Shown piece by piece: positions 12,672-23,384 of a stretch of 64,000 nucleotides of DNA. Within the stretch, counting starts at the first letter, position 1; the number at the start of each line of letters is the position of its first letter. Source of the DNA: Candidatus Accumulibacter aalborgensis (lineage in GTDB: Bacteria > Pseudomonadota > Gammaproteobacteria > Burkholderiales > Rhodocyclaceae); the NCBI RefSeq assembly GCF_900089955.1, contig NZ_FLQX01000111.1, positions 1 to 64,000 on the forward strand. The letters are read 5' to 3'. Made by a program: the position numbers and the translations under genes. The notes under the pieces are model-generated. The model had not been told where the DNA came from, did no database searches, and saw nothing but the letters and a program-made list of their open reading frames with translations.

Positions 12672-14995
12672 GCACGCTCCACGTTGATCGCACCGAACAT
12701 GGCGCCCAGCGCTGCCGTCGAAGGATGTCCGGCGGCGACGCGAACACAACGTGCGGGTACCGTTTCGTCAAACCTGGCAGTCAGAACGGCCTCGCCAGTG
12801 CCTTGCCTGACGCGCACCGGGACGCCGTCGGTAACCCCGATTGCCGCCAGCGTGTCGGCGTTCATGCGCGCCGTTGGCGCCACTGCGTCACGCGTTTTCT
12901 GCAGGGCCGGGGCACGACGAGCCAGCGGGTCGGAGAAGTAGATCGGTACATCGGTGACCCGCTGCAGGCCTTCACCGGCATCAGCCAGCAACCAGGCCCC
13001 TCGCTCAAGATCATTGCTCAGGCCGCCGACAAAGCCCTCACCCGCTGGCACGATTTCGGCGCGAACCTGTTCACTCGAGTCGTAATCGAAGCCGGGCAGC
13101 GCCAGCAGATTGCCGAGCACACGCAGCACCTTCCAGCCTGGACGGGCATCGCCCAGGGGACGGACGACACCATTGAAGCTCTGCACACGACCCTCGGCGT
13201 TCACGAAGGTACCCGAAGTCTCGGTAAAAGGCGTCGTCGGCAGCAGAACGTCCGCGTACTCGCGCGCCGCGCCATCGTTGAACGGCGTCAGCATGACCAC
13301 CAGGGCGGCTTCCTTGAGGGCAGCCACGGCTTGCTGGGGGTTGTAGCAATCCAGCTCCGGTTCGACGCCGAGCAGGATGTAAGCCTTGCGCGGCTGGGCA
13401 AACATCTCGTCGGCGTTGAGCGCGGTCGGCAAGGCCTTGGCGACGTGACCACCGACACTGTTGGCTGCCTCGCCGATGAAGCCACAGGTAGCACCGGTCA
13501 GCCGCGCGAGTTCCAATGCCAGCGCATGCAACTGTGCCGCCTGAGGGCTCTGCTCGGCGGCGTTGCCGAGAAAGATCGCCCGCTTGTTTCGTTCGAGCAG
13601 GCTCCTGGCGATCGCCTGACTGGTCGCGTCAGCCTCGACGGAATCGAGGCCGGCGGGGATCGTTTCCCCTTGAAACTGTGCTGCGGCCTTGACCACTCGC
13701 GCCAGGGCCAGCGGCAGGTCAGCCGGCGAAACGGTCACCTGCGCGTGCAGATCGATCAGCGGATCGTCACCGCCAACCGACAGCATACTGACCTGGCCCC
13801 AATTCTTGGCGAGCTGCCGCAGACGCTGGGCAAACAGCGGGTGGTCCTTGCGCAGGAAGCTGCCGACGACCAGCGCCGCGTCGAGGTCCTTGATTTCAGA
13901 GAACCGCAGACCCAGCCAGGGAATTCCGCCGAGCTGGCCATCGTTCGAGAAATCGCGTCGCCGCGGACGGAAGTCGACGTTTCCCGAACCGAGACCGCGG
14001 GTCAGCTTCTGCAGCAAGTACAATTCTTCGAGCGTCGCCTGCGGTGACGAAAGAGCCGCAAACGATTCGCCGCCATGGGTAGCGACGATATCCTTCAGCG
14101 CGTGGGCGACGTAATCGAGCGCGCTATTCCAATCAACTTCGCGCAGGGTGCCATCGACGCGAACCATCGGTCTCGTCAGCCGCGCCGGGGAATTGAGTGC
14201 CTCGTAGGAGAAGCGCTCCTTGTCCGAAATCCAGCACTCGTTGACCTCTTCGTTCTCGCGCGGCAGAACGCGCAGGACGACGCCGTTCTTGACCTGAACC
14301 GTGAGGTTGGCGCCGATGCTGTCGTGCGGGCTGATCGACTTGCGCCGCCCCAGCTCCCAACTGCGCGCCGCATAGCGGAACGGTTTGGAAGTCAGCGCGC
14401 CGACCGGACACAGGTCGATCATGTTGCCCGACAGCTCGGAATCGATCGAGCGCCCGACAAAGGTCATGATCTCGGCGTGCATGTTCCGGTTGGCCATGCC
14501 CAGCTCCATGACCCCGGCAATTTCCTGGCCGAAGCGAACGCAACGCGTGCAGTGGATGCAACGCGCCATTTCCTGCATCGAGATCAGTGGGCCGACGTCC
14601 TTGTGGAAGACGACGCGCTTGTCTTCCTGAAAACGCGAGGCGCTGTTGCCGTAACCCACAGCCAGGTCCTGTAGCTGACACTCGCCGCCCTGATCGCAGA
14701 TCGGGCAGTCGAGCGGGTGATTGATCAGCAGGAACTCCATCACGCCTTGCTGGGCCTTGACCGCCAGTTCAGAATGCGTGAACACCCTCATCCCGTTGGT
14801 CGCCGGCGTCGCGCAGGCAGGCAGGGGCTTGGGTGCCTTCTCGACCTGTACCAGACACATGCGACAGTTGGCAGCAATCGAGAGCTTCTTGTGATAGCAG
14901 AAATGCGGGATATAGGCGCCAACCTGCTGGGCAGCGTCCATGATGGTGCTGCCATCAGGCACCTGCGCCATCTTGCCGTCTATTTCGATTTCCAT
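12668..14995 (-). CDS. nuoG: NADH-quinone oxidoreductase subunit G
   Basis: A 775-residue subunit that carries iron-sulfur clusters of the electron chain. The N-terminal domain has the 2Fe-2S ligands ([15 protein letters not shown]), the His/Cys cluster region ([14 protein letters not shown]) and a 4Fe-4S site ([10 protein letters not shown]). The large C-terminal part is the molybdopterin-oxidoreductase-like domain, which has no cofactor role in complex I. It overlaps nuoH by four bases and lies 11 bases after nuoF. Confidence 0.97.
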   Translation of the reverse strand: MEIEIDGKMAQVPDGSTIMDAAQQVGAYIPHFCYHKKLSIAANCRMCLVQVEKAPKPLPACATPATNGMRVFTHSELAVKAQQGVMEFLLINHPLDCPICDQGGECQLQDLAVGYGNSASRFQEDKRVVFHKDVGPLISMQEMARCIHCTRCVRFGQEIAGVMELGMANRNMHAEIMTFVGRSIDSELSGNMIDLCPVGALTSKPFRYAARSWELGRRKSISPHDSIGANLTVQVKNGVVLRVLPRENEEVNECWISDKERFSYEALNSPARLTRPMVRVDGTLREVDWNSALDYVAHALKDIVATHGGESFAALSSPQATLEELYLLQKLTRGLGSGNVDFRPRRRDFSNDGQLGGIPWLGLRFSEIKDLDAALVVGSFLRKDHPLFAQRLRQLAKNWGQVSMLSVGGDDPLIDLHAQVTVSPADLPLALARVVKAAAQFQGETIPAGLDSVEADATSQAIARSLLERNKRAIFLGNAAEQSPQAAQLHALALELARLTGATCGFIGEAANSVGGHVAKALPTALNADEMFAQPRKAYILLGVEPELDCYNPQQAVAALKEAALVVMLTPFNDGAAREYADVLLPTTPFTETSGTFVNAEGRVQSFNGVVRPLGDARPGWKVLRVLGNLLALPGFDYDSSEQVRAEIVPAGEGFVGGLSNDLERGAWLLADAGEGLQRVTDVPIYFSDPLARRAPALQKTRDAVAPTARMNADTLAAIGVTDGVPVRVRQGTGEAVLTARFDETVPARCVRVAAGHPSTAALGAMFGAINVERA

Positions 14996-15006
14996 CGTGT
15001 CGGACC

Positions 15007-16335
15007 CTAAACCGTTGCCGTGAAGAAGCCACTGCCGGCACGCTGGACATCAACGGGCACCAGGCACTTCTTTTGTTCGATGTGGTACGCGAACTCGTCG
15101 CGATAATGCTTGATGAAGCTCTGTACAGGCATCGACGCCGCGTCACCGAGTGCGCAAATGGTGCGGCCCATGATGTTGCCGGTGACGCTGGCCAGCAGAT
15201 CGAGATCATCTGGCCGGCCCTGTCCATGCTCGATGCGGTGCACGACCTTGTACAACCAACTGGTTCCTTCACGGCACGGCGTGCACTGACCACACGATTC
15301 TTCGTAATAGAAGAAGGAAAGACGTTCTAGCGCCTTGACCATGCAGGTCGTCTCGTCCATCACGATGACCGCTCCCGAACCGAGCATCGAGCCGGCCTTG
15401 GCTATCGAATCGTAGTCCATCGTGCAGTCCATCATCGCCGCTGCCGGTACTACCGGCGCTGACGAACCACCCGGAATGCAGCCCTTCAGCTTGCGTCCAC
15501 CGCGAATTCCGCCAGCCATTTCGAGCAGCGTGGCGAAGGGCGTCCCGAGGGGGATTTCGTAGTTCCCCGGTCGGTTGACGTGACCCGAAACTGAAAAGAG
15601 CTTGGTGCCGCCGTTGTTCGCCTTCCCGGCTTCGAGATAGTGCTCGCCGCCCAGGTTGATGATGTACGGTACCGAAGCAAAGGTCTCGGTGTTGTTGATC
15701 GTCGTCGGTCTGCCGTAGAGGCCGAAGGAAGCCGGAAATGGCGGCTTGAAGCGCGGCTGCCCCTTCTTGCCTTCGATCGACTCGAGCAACGCGGTTTCCT
15801 CGCCGCAGATGTAGGCGCCGTAACCGTGATGGCCAAAGAGATCGAAGTTGAAACCCGAACCAAGAATATCGGCGCCGAGAAAACCCGCCGCCCGCGCCTC
15901 GTCGATCGCCTCTTCGAAGCGTTCGTAGATCTCCCATACTTCGCCATGGATGTAGTTATAGCCACGCACGGCGCCCATCGCAAAAGCCGCGATGGCCATT
16001 CCCTCGATTACCGAATGCGGGTTGTAACGCAGGATGTCGCGGTCCTTGAAGGTTCCTGGCTCTCCTTCGTCCGAGTTGCACACCACGTACTTGTCACCCG
16101 GAAACGAGCGCGGCATGAAACTCCATTTGAGTCCCGTCGGAAATCCGGCACCGCCGCGACCTCGCAGAACGGATTTCTTTACCTCATTGATGACGTATTC
16201 CTGCGGCAGCTTCTGTTCCAGAATCCGACGCAGGGCGACGTAACCGCCGCGCTTGACGTAGTCGGCGAGGCGCCAGGCGTTGTCGCCGTCCAGACCGACG
16301 CTGAGCATCGGGTTGATTGCACCGAGGATCGCCAT
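15007..16335 (-). CDS. nuoF: NADH-quinone oxidoreductase subunit F
   Basis: A 442-residue flavoprotein holding FMN, the NADH site and cluster N3. The Gly-rich nucleotide/FMN motif [15 protein letters not shown] is near residues 60-74. The N3 4Fe-4S ligands appear in [12 protein letters not shown], with the fourth Cys in ICALGDAA. It works with NuoE and NuoG in the NADH dehydrogenase module. The start overlaps the nuoE stop by one base (TAATG), indicating tight coupling. Confidence 0.97.
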   Translation of the reverse strand: MAILGAINPMLSVGLDGDNAWRLADYVKRGGYVALRRILEQKLPQEYVINEVKKSVLRGRGGAGFPTGLKWSFMPRSFPGDKYVVCNSDEGEPGTFKDRDILRYNPHSVIEGMAIAAFAMGAVRGYNYIHGEVWEIYERFEEAIDEARAAGFLGADILGSGFNFDLFGHHGYGAYICGEETALLESIEGKKGQPRFKPPFPASFGLYGRPTTINNTETFASVPYIINLGGEHYLEAGKANNGGTKLFSVSGHVNRPGNYEIPLGTPFATLLEMAGGIRGGRKLKGCIPGGSSAPVVPAAAMMDCTMDYDSIAKAGSMLGSGAVIVMDETTCMVKALERLSFFYYEESCGQCTPCREGTSWLYKVVHRIEHGQGRPDDLDLLASVTGNIMGRTICALGDAASMPVQSFIKHYRDEFAYHIEQKKCLVPVDVQRAGSGFFTATV

Positions 16336-16808
16336 TACTTGAGCTCCGCCAGCAGTTTGTCGATTTGCTCGGGGTTCATCCAGCTACACATGCGACGGTT
16401 ATTGACGATCATCACTGGCGCATCGCCGCAGGCACCCATGCACTCGCCTTCCTTGAGGGTGATCAGGCCATCCGGGGTCGTCTCGTTATAGCCAATTCCG
16501 AGTTTCGTCTTGAGGTACTCGCCGGCATCGACACCTCCCGTGAGCATGCACGGCAGGTTGGTGCACACGGACACCTTGTACTTGCCCACCGGCTTCAGGT
16601 CGTACATGTTGTAGAAACTGGCCACTTCGTAGGCGGCAATCGGGGCCATGCCCAGATAGCCGGCAACGAACTCGATGGCGGCGCTGGAAAGCCAGCCCTG
16701 TTCTTCCTGCGCGATGGCGAGAGCGGCCATGACCGCCGACTGTTTCTGCTCAGCCGGGTACTTGGCAATCTCGCGATCGATTCTCTTGAGGGATTCTGAA
16801 GTGAGCAT
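16335..16808 (-). CDS. nuoE: NADH-quinone oxidoreductase subunit E
   Basis: A 157-residue thioredoxin-fold subunit with the 2Fe-2S cluster N1a. The four ligands are visible in CTNLPC (first pair) and [10 protein letters not shown] (second pair). The helical N-terminus ([20 protein letters not shown]) is typical of the family. It shares its ends with nuoD and nuoF (overlap of one base each). Confidence 0.97.
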   Translation of the reverse strand: MLTSESLKRIDREIAKYPAEQKQSAVMAALAIAQEEQGWLSSAAIEFVAGYLGMAPIAAYEVASFYNMYDLKPVGKYKVSVCTNLPCMLTGGVDAGEYLKTKLGIGYNETTPDGLITLKEGECMGACGDAPVMIVNNRRMCSWMNPEQIDKLLAELK

Positions 16809-18061
16809 CAGCGGTCAATCTCGCCAAAAACGACGTCCTGGGAACCGATGATGGTCACCACATCGGCCAGCATGTGACCACAGACCATCTCGTTCATGGC
16901 CGACAGGTGTACGTAGCCCGGAGGGCGAATCTTCAAGCGGTAGGGCTTGTTCGCCCCGTCGGAAATCACGTAAATGCCGAACTCCCCTTTCGGGTGCTCA
17001 ACCGCCGAATAGGCTTCCCCGGCGGGGACATGCATCCCTTCGGTGCACAGCTTGAAGTGGTGAATCAATTCTTCCATGTTCGACTTCATGGCTTCACGGC
17101 TCGGCGGCGCGACCTTGTGATTGTCGGAGATCACCGGGCCAGGATTGAGCCGCAGCCAGTCGATGCATTGCTTGACGATACGATTCGACTGGCGCATCTC
17201 TTCCATGCGCACCAGGTAACGATCATAGGAGTCGCCCGTCTTGCCCACCGGGATGTCGAAGTCGACCCGGTCGTACACTTCGTAGGGCTGCTTCTTGCGC
17301 AGATCCCAGGCAATGCCGGAACCGCGCAGCATCGGCCCCGTAAACCCGCGCTGCAGCGCGCGCTCAGGCGAAACGATACCGACGTCCACCAAGCGCTGCT
17401 TCCAGATCCGGTTGTCCGTCAGCAGCGTTTCGTACTCGTCGAGCAGCTTCGGAAAGCGGCTCACGAAATCATCGAGGAAATCGAGCAGGGAGCCGCTACG
17501 CGCGTCGTTGAAAGGCTTGATCTGCGCCGCACTCTTCCACTTCGATTCCTTGTACTGCCCCATATGATCGGGCAGATCACGATAAACGCCACCCGGCCGG
17601 TAGTAGGCTGCATGCATCCTGGCACCCGATACGGCTTCGTAGGCATCAACCAGATCCTCGCGCTCGCGAAAGGCGTAGAGCACCATGGTCATCGCACCGA
17701 CGTCGAGGCCGTGACAGCCGATCCACAGCAGGTGATTGAGGATGCGGGTGATTTCATCGAACATCACGCGAATATACTGCGCGCGGATGGGCACCTCGAT
17801 CTGCAACAAACGTTCGATCGCCATACAATATGCGTGCTCGTTGCACATCATCGACATGTAGTCGAGGCGGTCCATGTAGGGCACCGACTGAATCCAGGTC
17901 TTGGTTTCGGCCAGCTTTTCGGTCGCCCGATGCAAGAGGCCAATATGCGGATCGGCACGCATGACCACTTCGCCGTCAAGTTCGAGCACCATTCGCAGCA
18001 CACCGTGGGCGGCCGGGTGCTGCGGCCCGAAATTCAGTGTGAAATTACGCAGTTCAGGCAT
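16808..18061 (-). CDS. nuoD: NADH-quinone oxidoreductase subunit D
   Basis: A 417-residue subunit related to the large subunit of NiFe hydrogenases that forms the quinone-binding pocket with NuoB. The quinone-site loop [20 protein letters not shown] is at the N-terminus; the 49-kDa-type segments [18 protein letters not shown] and [18 protein letters not shown] are intact. It is a stand-alone NuoD, not a NuoCD fusion as in enterics. It overlaps nuoC by eight bases. Confidence 0.97.
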   Translation of the reverse strand: MPELRNFTLNFGPQHPAAHGVLRMVLELDGEVVMRADPHIGLLHRATEKLAETKTWIQSVPYMDRLDYMSMMCNEHAYCMAIERLLQIEVPIRAQYIRVMFDEITRILNHLLWIGCHGLDVGAMTMVLYAFREREDLVDAYEAVSGARMHAAYYRPGGVYRDLPDHMGQYKESKWKSAAQIKPFNDARSGSLLDFLDDFVSRFPKLLDEYETLLTDNRIWKQRLVDVGIVSPERALQRGFTGPMLRGSGIAWDLRKKQPYEVYDRVDFDIPVGKTGDSYDRYLVRMEEMRQSNRIVKQCIDWLRLNPGPVISDNHKVAPPSREAMKSNMEELIHHFKLCTEGMHVPAGEAYSAVEHPKGEFGIYVISDGANKPYRLKIRPPGYVHLSAMNEMVCGHMLADVVTIIGSQDVVFGEIDR

Positions 18062-18659
18062 TTTCGACGTTCCCGTAGGACGCTTCGCGAACGATCCGCG
18101 GCGTGACCTCGCGCGGCTCTATGGTCACCGGTTGATAAATCACCCGCTGCTGGTCCGGGTCGTAACGCATCTCGACATAGCCGGAAACCGGGAAATCCTT
18201 GCGGAATGGATGGCCGATGAATCCGTAGTCGGTCAGAATCCGACGCAGGTCAAGGTGACCGGGGAAGACAATACCGAAGAGGTCGAAAGCTTCGCGTTCG
18301 AACCAGTCGGCCACGTTCCATACCGCCGTCACCGACGGGACTGACGGAAAATCGTCATCGGGCGCGAAGCAGCGAACACGCAAGCGCCAGTTCCTGGCAA
18401 TCGAGAGCAGGTGACTGACTGCGGCAAAGCGTTTGCCCTCTCGCGGCACATTGGCGTAGGCTGAGTAATCGACCCCGCAAAGGTCGATCAATTCTTCGAA
18501 GCACAACTCCGCCTCGTCGCGAAGCGTATTCATCACGGCAAGGTAATCGGCGACATCGACCTCGATGGTCACTTCACCGAGCGCAACTTTCAGCGACTGT
18601 ACTCGATCACCGAGATGCTTCTGCAGGTTTTGGCAAAGCGCTTCCAGCGTGGCGGACAT
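18054..18659 (-). CDS. nuoC: NADH-quinone oxidoreductase subunit C
   Basis: A 201-residue peripheral 30-kDa subunit of the connecting module. The signature is visible in [20 protein letters not shown] followed by [20 protein letters not shown], the classic complex I 30-kDa motif. It has no cofactor. It is separate from nuoD but overlaps it by eight bases, consistent with coupled synthesis. Confidence 0.97.
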   Translation of the reverse strand: MSATLEALCQNLQKHLGDRVQSLKVALGEVTIEVDVADYLAVMNTLRDEAELCFEELIDLCGVDYSAYANVPREGKRFAAVSHLLSIARNWRLRVRCFAPDDDFPSVPSVTAVWNVADWFEREAFDLFGIVFPGHLDLRRILTDYGFIGHPFRKDFPVSGYVEMRYDPDQQRVIYQPVTIEPREVTPRIVREASYGNVENA

Positions 18660-18679
18660 GGCTCACTCTCGGTTGGTTG

Positions 18680-19156
18680 TCAGCGGGCGATGGTGTTCGT
18701 GCGACGGATCTTGTTCTGCAACTGGATCAAACCATAGATCAGCGCCTCGGCAGTCGGCGGACACCCCGGCACGTAGATGTCAACGGGGACGATCCGGTCG
18801 CAGCCACGGACCACCGAATACGAATAATGGTAGTAACCACCGCCGTTGGCACACGAACCCATCGAGACCACCCAGCGCGGCTCGGCCATCTGATCGTAGA
18901 CTTTGCGCATCGCCGGCGCCATCTTGTTGGTCAAGGTCCCGGCGACGACCATCACATCGGACTGCCGCGGACTGGGACGAAAGACGATGCCGAAGCGGTC
19001 GAGATCGTAGCGCGAGCAGCCGGCATGAATCATTTCGATGGCGCAACACGCGAGCCCGAAACTCATGGGCCACAGTGAACCGGTGCGGACGTAGTTGATC
19101 AGTTTGTCGGCCGTAGTGGTAACGAAGCCTTCTTGAAGAATTCCTTCAATGCCCAT
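18680..19156 (-). CDS. nuoB: NADH-quinone oxidoreductase subunit B
   Basis: A 158-residue subunit holding terminal cluster N2, the electron donor to quinone. The unusual tandem Cys pair ([11 protein letters not shown]) is present along with [17 protein letters not shown] and [10 protein letters not shown], supplying the four ligands. It starts three bases after the nuoA stop. Confidence 0.97.
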   Translation of the reverse strand: MGIEGILQEGFVTTTADKLINYVRTGSLWPMSFGLACCAIEMIHAGCSRYDLDRFGIVFRPSPRQSDVMVVAGTLTNKMAPAMRKVYDQMAEPRWVVSMGSCANGGGYYHYSYSVVRGCDRIVPVDIYVPGCPPTAEALIYGLIQLQNKIRRTNTIAR

Positions 19157-19159
19157 TAC

Positions 19160-19534
19160 TCACTCCCAATCCAGAGCGCCCTTGGCCCAGGCGTACAAAT
19201 AGCCGACGACCAGAATGGCAATAAAGACCATCATCTCGATGAAACCGAACCACCTGACTGAATCGGTGTTCGCGATCTCCTTGAAGATCGTCGCCCAGGG
19301 CAGGAGAAAGGCCACCTCGAGATCGAAGAGGATGAAGATGATGGCAATCAGGTAGTAGCGCACATCGAACTTCATGCGCGCATCTTCGAAAGCCTCGAAG
19401 CCACATTCGTAGGGAGAGAGTTTTTCGCTGTCGGGGCGATGCGGCGCCACAATCAGACCTGTCAGGACGGGCGCAAAACCAAACGCAATGCCGACCAGGA
19501 TGAAGACAAAGACCGGGAAATAGCTTTCCAGCAT
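19160..19534 (-). CDS. nuoA: NADH-quinone oxidoreductase subunit A
   Basis: A 124-residue, three-helix membrane subunit and first structural gene of the complex I operon. The Cys loop [20 protein letters not shown] is the family signature, and the helix [16 protein letters not shown] carries the buried Glu/Asp. ATG at 19534 ([11 protein letters not shown]) gives the usual N-terminus; a GTG four codons earlier (19546) is also possible. tRNA-Leu lies 59 bp upstream. Confidence 0.95.
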   Translation of the reverse strand: MLESYFPVFVFILVGIAFGFAPVLTGLIVAPHRPDSEKLSPYECGFEAFEDARMKFDVRYYLIAIIFILFDLEVAFLLPWATIFKEIANTDSVRWFGFIEMMVFIAILVVGYLYAWAKGALDWE

Positions 19535-19567
19535 GATCCGCCCCACAAGCCCTTCGATTCACACTAC

Positions 19568-19588
19568 AGCCACCCGCAACGGGTGGCT
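19568..19588. other. GC-rich hairpin between tRNA-Leu and nuoA
   Basis: AGCCACCCG and CGGGTGGCT form a 9-bp stem with a three-base loop. It has no T run on either strand, so it is a poor terminator. In the leftward transcript it lies directly after the tRNA and before the nuoA leader, so it may guide tRNA processing or protect the 5' end of the nuo mRNA (inference). Confidence 0.45.
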
Positions 19589-19592
19589 CCCC

Positions 19593-19677
19593 TGGTGCCG
19601 ACGATGAGAGTCGAACTCATACGACCGAAGTCACTACCCCCTCAAGATAGCGTGTATACCAATTTCACCACGTCGGC
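19593..19677 (-). tRNA. tRNA-Leu(GAG)
   Basis: An 85-base tRNA with encoded CCA. The acceptor arms GCCGACG and CGTCGGC pair fully. The anticodon arm CTATC-TTGAGGG-GGTAG puts GAG at the anticodon position. A variable arm (GTGACTTCGGTCGT) and the T arm (GTTCGACTC) fit class II leucine tRNA. It lies between secG and nuoA and is probably cut from the same transcript. Confidence 0.95.
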
Positions 19678-19744
19678 ACTGCCCTCGTCAGCGAACGAGT
19701 CCATCGAGGAAATCTGCACTTCCCGTCGCTGCCGTCAAACCCAA

Positions 19745-20116
19745 TTACTTTGGAATATCCCTCGCCTTCGAATCAGCATCTACGGGCACTGCAGGCTGGT
19801 CAACGCTGCCAGCCGGCGGGACTGGGACAGGGGCAGATTTTACTGCATCCTGCATCACACTGCCAGTCGTTTTTGGCTTGCTGGAGGCAAGGTAGGCCAG
19901 CGACAGGCTGGTGACAAAAAACACCGTGGCCAGCACGGCGGTGGCGCGGCTGAGAAAATTCGCTGAACCGGTGGCCCCGAAAAGGCTACCTGACGCGCCG
20001 CTACCGAAAGCGGCGCCCATGTCGGCACCTTTGCCGTGCTGCACAAGGACGAGACCTATCACACCGATGGCCGCCATGATGTGCACCACCAGAACCACAG
20101 AAAAAAGATAATCCAT
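19745..20116 (-). CDS. secG: protein translocase subunit SecG
   Basis: A 123-residue inner-membrane subunit of the SecYEG channel. It has two helices: an N-terminal one (YLFSVVLVVHIMAAIGVIGL) and a second (AVLATVFFVTSLSLAYLAS). They are joined by the conserved cytoplasmic loop GKGADMGAAFGSGASGSLFG. The Pro/Val-rich C-terminal tail is longer than in E. coli and ends in KARDIPK. GAGAGGTGAT precedes the ATG. A good promoter lies about 180 bp upstream, making secG the first gene of a secG-tRNA-nuo unit. Confidence 0.95.
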   Translation of the reverse strand: MDYLFSVVLVVHIMAAIGVIGLVLVQHGKGADMGAAFGSGASGSLFGATGSANFLSRATAVLATVFFVTSLSLAYLASSKPKTTGSVMQDAVKSAPVPVPPAGSVDQPAVPVDADSKARDIPK

Positions 20117-20292
20117 ATCACCTCTCAGTCGACGTGGCGCCCCGCGGGAAGCCGCTCAGGAGCCCACTCACGCAACGGCGCAGCCAACGGCAACGCCCGC
20201 GCGAGGCAGCCGTGCCGAACAGACGCCAGACAGCGATGATCTGTGTCCACCGATCGCGGTCGCAGCGGCCGGCGCGCCAGAAAAACTCGTCG

Positions 20293-20322
20293 AGTATAGC
20301 TAGTTCGAGAGCTTCTGGTCAA
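20293..20322 (-). promoter_or_regulatory. sigma-70-type promoter for secG-tRNA-nuo
   Basis: Read leftward: TTGACC (20317-20322), an 18-base spacer, TATACT (20293-20298). This is close to consensus and points at secG about 180 bp downstream. It is the best candidate for the start of the long nuo transcript. The 20117-20506 gap otherwise holds only this and the opposing prfC promoter. Confidence 0.6.
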
Positions 20323-20397
20323 TTGACTTTGACCCCGAATGGCGTCGTTCGTGGTGGCACGGCGACGTGACCACAGGCTTCTCGGCCGGTAGCAAGG

Positions 20398-20426
20398 TTC
20401 CAGCGCGGGCTGAGTCTTGCTATAGT
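20398..20426 (+). promoter_or_regulatory. possible promoter for prfC
   Basis: TTCCAG (20398-20403), a 17-base spacer and TATAGT (20421-20426) lie 80 bp before the prfC ATG. The -10 box is good and the -35 box weak. Confidence 0.4.
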
Positions 20427-20506
20427 CCATTCTGCGCACCGCCAGCGGGTCAGCCTTCATCTTCCCGGCCGGCGGCTTTTGTTTTCCTGCTGCCGAAAGC
20501 CTTCTG

Positions 20507-22141
20507 ATGAGCACCACCCCGAACGACACGCCGAGCGAAAGCCGGTTCCCACCCGAGATTCTGCGCGATATCGCGCAGCGGCGAACGTTTGCCATCATTT
20601 CGCACCCCGACGCAGGCAAGACCACGCTGACCGAAAAGCTCCTGCTGTTCGGAGGCGCCATCCAGCTCGCCGGGACGGTCAAAGGACGCAAGAGCGCTCG
20701 CCATGCCACTTCGGACTGGATGGAGGTCGAGAAGCAGCGTGGCATTTCGGTAACCAGCTCGGTCATGCAGTTTGAGTATCAGGGGCACACCATCAACCTC
20801 CTCGACACCCCTGGCCACGAGGATTTTTCGGAAGACACCTACCGCGTGCTGACCGCCGTCGACGCGGCGGTGATGGTCATCGATGCCGCCAAGGGAGTCG
20901 AGGCACAGACGATCAAACTGCTCAACGTCTGTCGGATGAGGCAGACGCCGATCATTACGTTTGTGAACAAGTTCGACCGCGAGGTGCGCGAACCCTTCGA
21001 TCTGCTTGAGGAAATCGAGTCAGTACTGGGTATGGAATGTGCGCCGATTACCTGGCCGATCGGCATGGGAAAGACATTTCGCGGAGTGTATCACCTGCTC
21101 AATGACCGCCTGCTGCACTTTGCTGCCGGCGAGGAACGGCGGAGCGAATCGGCGCGGCTTGACGGTCTGGACAATGCACTTCTCGACGCCCAGTTTCCTG
21201 GAGAAATTGGCAAGCTGCGTGAAGATGTCGACCTCATTCAGAGCGCCAGCAGCCCGCTGGATCTGGTCGGTTTTCTCGCCGGACGGCAATCGCCGGTTTT
21301 TTTTGGCTCGGCGATCAATAACTTCGGCGTCCAGGAAATCCTTCAGGCCCTGCTCGACTGGGCGCCGCCACCGCAGGAACGCGACGGCGGCACTCGTGTG
21401 GTGCAGCCCGCCGAGGCGGCTTTCAGCGGTTTCGTCTTCAAGATTCAGGCCAACATGGACCCCCGGCATCGTGACCGGATCGCCTTCTTCCGCGTCTGCT
21501 CGGGCCGCTACACGCCGGGAATGAAGGTCAGGCACATCCGCCTGGATCGCGAGATGAAACTCGCCAACGTGCTGACCTTCATGGCCAATGAGCGTCTGCT
21601 GATGGACGACGCCGTCGCCGGCGATATTATTGGTATCCACAACCATGGCAATCTGCACATCGGCGACACCTTGAGCGAAGGTGAAACCCTTGCCTTCAAA
21701 GGGATTCCCTACTTCTCACCCGAACTGTTCCGGGTTGCGCGGCTACGCGATCCACTGAAGAGCAAGCAGTTGCTGAAAGGTCTTCAGGAACTCGGCGAAG
21801 AGGGGGCGATCCAGGTTTTCGAGAACCTTGCCAGCGGTGCACTTCTGCTCGGCGCGGTCGGCAACCTGCAGTTTGAAGTGGTCGCCCAGCGGCTGCAGAC
21901 CGAGTACAAGGTCGATGCCATCTTCGAGTCGGCCGACATTTACACCGCGCGCTGGCTGACTTTCCCCGACGACGCGACAAGGCGCAATTTCGAGCGCGAG
22001 CAACTCCACCGCATGGCCAAGGATGTTGACGGCAATCCCGTTTACCTGGCCAGCACGCGCTACAACCTCGAAGTGACGAGCGAAAAGTGGTCCAGCGTCG
22101 TCTTCCTCGACTCGCGTGAGCATGGACAAGTACTCGGTTGA
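20507..22141 (+). CDS. prfC: peptide chain release factor 3
   Basis: A 544-residue translational GTPase that removes RF1/RF2 from the ribosome after peptide release. G1 is at residues 32-41 ([10 protein letters not shown]), switch II at 100-106 (DTPGHED) and G4 at 154-157 (NKFD). The RF3-specific segments [20 protein letters not shown] and the C-terminal [19 protein letters not shown] domain separate it from EF-G. Length is near the family norm of about 530. It stands alone after a divergent gap with secG. Confidence 0.96.
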   Translation: MSTTPNDTPSESRFPPEILRDIAQRRTFAIISHPDAGKTTLTEKLLLFGGAIQLAGTVKGRKSARHATSDWMEVEKQRGISVTSSVMQFEYQGHTINLLDTPGHEDFSEDTYRVLTAVDAAVMVIDAAKGVEAQTIKLLNVCRMRQTPIITFVNKFDREVREPFDLLEEIESVLGMECAPITWPIGMGKTFRGVYHLLNDRLLHFAAGEERRSESARLDGLDNALLDAQFPGEIGKLREDVDLIQSASSPLDLVGFLAGRQSPVFFGSAINNFGVQEILQALLDWAPPPQERDGGTRVVQPAEAAFSGFVFKIQANMDPRHRDRIAFFRVCSGRYTPGMKVRHIRLDREMKLANVLTFMANERLLMDDAVAGDIIGIHNHGNLHIGDTLSEGETLAFKGIPYFSPELFRVARLRDPLKSKQLLKGLQELGEEGAIQVFENLASGALLLGAVGNLQFEVVAQRLQTEYKVDAIFESADIYTARWLTFPDDATRRNFEREQLHRMAKDVDGNPVYLASTRYNLEVTSEKWSSVVFLDSREHGQVLG

Positions 22142-22228
22142 ACGGTAGGGCCACATCGGCCAATCGGCGCAGAATGAACGGCCGCGCTGCCGAGCCTAGC
22201 AAGAAGAGATCAACAGGAACCCTGCTGA

Positions 22229-22876
22229 ATGCCTGATAGCCAAGCGACACTGAGCTTTCTCGAAGCGCGCATCCTCGGCGTACTGATCGAGAAGGAAAGA
22301 ACGACCCCTGACGCGTATCCACTGACGCTGAACAGCCTGAGCGCCGGCTGTAATCAGAAATCAGCCCGCGACCCGGTGATCAGCGCCACGGACAGCGAAG
22401 TGCAATCGGCGCTCGAGGCCCTGCGCAGCCGCGTCCTGGTGCTCGAAACCTATGGGGCATCCGGCCGCGTGCTGCGTTATGCCCAGAATTTCGGGAAGGT
22501 GTTCGGCGTACCGGCAGCGAGTGTCGCCTTGCTGGCCACCCTGATGCTGCGCGGTGCGCAAACGGTCAGCGAGCTGCGCGCCAATAGCGAACGGCTGTAC
22601 CGCTTTGACGATGCCTCCTCCGTCGAAGCCTATCTCGAGGAACTGGCAGCGCGCAGTGGCGGCGCTTTGACGACCAGATTGTCCAGACAGCCGGGGTCAC
22701 GCGAACATCGCTGGGCGCACCTGCTCTGCGGAACAGCCGCCCTGCCGCGAGAAGCCTCTGCTGGCGAGACCATCACTGAAAACGCGGCCTTGGCAGAAAG
22801 GGTGGCTTGCCTGGAACTCGAGGTCGCTGAACTCCGGGCAGCGATCAAGGCGCTCGCTGGCGAACCCGGCCAGTAG
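22229..22876 (+). CDS. YceH-family protein (DUF480)
   Basis: A 215-residue cytoplasmic protein of unknown function. LEARILGVLIEKERTTPDAY followed by PLTLNSLSAGCNQKSARDP is the hallmark of the DUF480/YceH family, which folds as two winged-helix domains. The C-terminal end is a short coiled coil (LAERVACLELEVAELRAAIK). It lies 87 bp after prfC in the same direction and may be co-transcribed. DNA binding is plausible from the fold but not shown. Confidence 0.9.
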   Translation: MPDSQATLSFLEARILGVLIEKERTTPDAYPLTLNSLSAGCNQKSARDPVISATDSEVQSALEALRSRVLVLETYGASGRVLRYAQNFGKVFGVPAASVALLATLMLRGAQTVSELRANSERLYRFDDASSVEAYLEELAARSGGALTTRLSRQPGSREHRWAHLLCGTAALPREASAGETITENAALAERVACLELEVAELRAAIKALAGEPGQ

Positions 22877-23005
22877 AAGTCCTCCAGCGGTCGTTTATTG
22901 CTTGAAGCGGCGCCCCGTCTGTGCCACATTCTGAATTTCCGCCCATCTATCTGCCCAACACCAGAAGTCAGAGGCTGTGAAAAAATTGACGCAGCCCCAC
23001 CAAGC

Positions 23006-23033
23006 CGTCATTCCCGCCTTCGCGGGAATGACG
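23006..23033. repeat. dispersed intergenic hairpin repeat
   Basis: CGTCATTCCCGC and its complement pair around a CTTC loop, a perfect 12-bp stem. This sequence type recurs between genes in many Beta- and Gammaproteobacteria. It lies 51 bp before the small membrane protein gene. Only one copy is in this window. Confidence 0.65.
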
Positions 23034-23084
23034 AGACCCGGAATCGGGATTTGTTGATTTATCCACAGGCTCTCAGGAGACAAC

Positions 23085-23384
23085 ATGCAGCACGTGATCT
23101 GGATAATGTGGCCGGCATTCATCGCGGCCGGCATCGCGGAGACGATATTTTTTACGATGATTGATCCGCGGCAGTTGTACCTGTTCGGAAATCTGGTCGA
23201 ATGGTCGCCGACGGCCACCTACTCGACGGGCTTTCTCCTCTTCTGGCTGGTCTGCATCGGATCAAGCCTGATGACCTATTTCATGATGCCGCGTGGTGTC
23301 AAGGATGTGCTCACCAAGGCGGCCGGCGAACGCGAGGACCTCGCCCGGCCCAAGCGCAGGGAACCGGCCGGCGGCGGCCGCTAG
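23085..23384 (+). CDS. small two-helix membrane protein, unknown function
   Basis: A 99-residue protein with two membrane helices, about residues 4-25 (VIWIMWPAFIAAGIAETIFF) and 47-67 (STGFLLFWLVCIGSSLMTYF). A short outside loop (MIDPRQLYLFGNLVEW) joins them and a basic cytoplasmic tail follows. AGGAGA six bases before the ATG supports the start. I recognise no named family, though similar small proteins occur in other betaproteobacteria. Its TAG overlaps the metZ TAG on the opposite strand within CTAG. Confidence 0.75.
   Translation: MQHVIWIMWPAFIAAGIAETIFFTMIDPRQLYLFGNLVEWSPTATYSTGFLLFWLVCIGSSLMTYFMMPRGVKDVLTKAAGEREDLARPKRREPAGGGR

Noticed and set aside
12725-14047. 440-codon open frame antisense to nuoG
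   Set aside because: It is a shadow of nuoG, whose cluster motifs are unmistakable on the other strand.
16874-18106. 410-codon open frame antisense to nuoD
   Set aside because: Composition artefact; nuoD motifs on the minus strand are complete.
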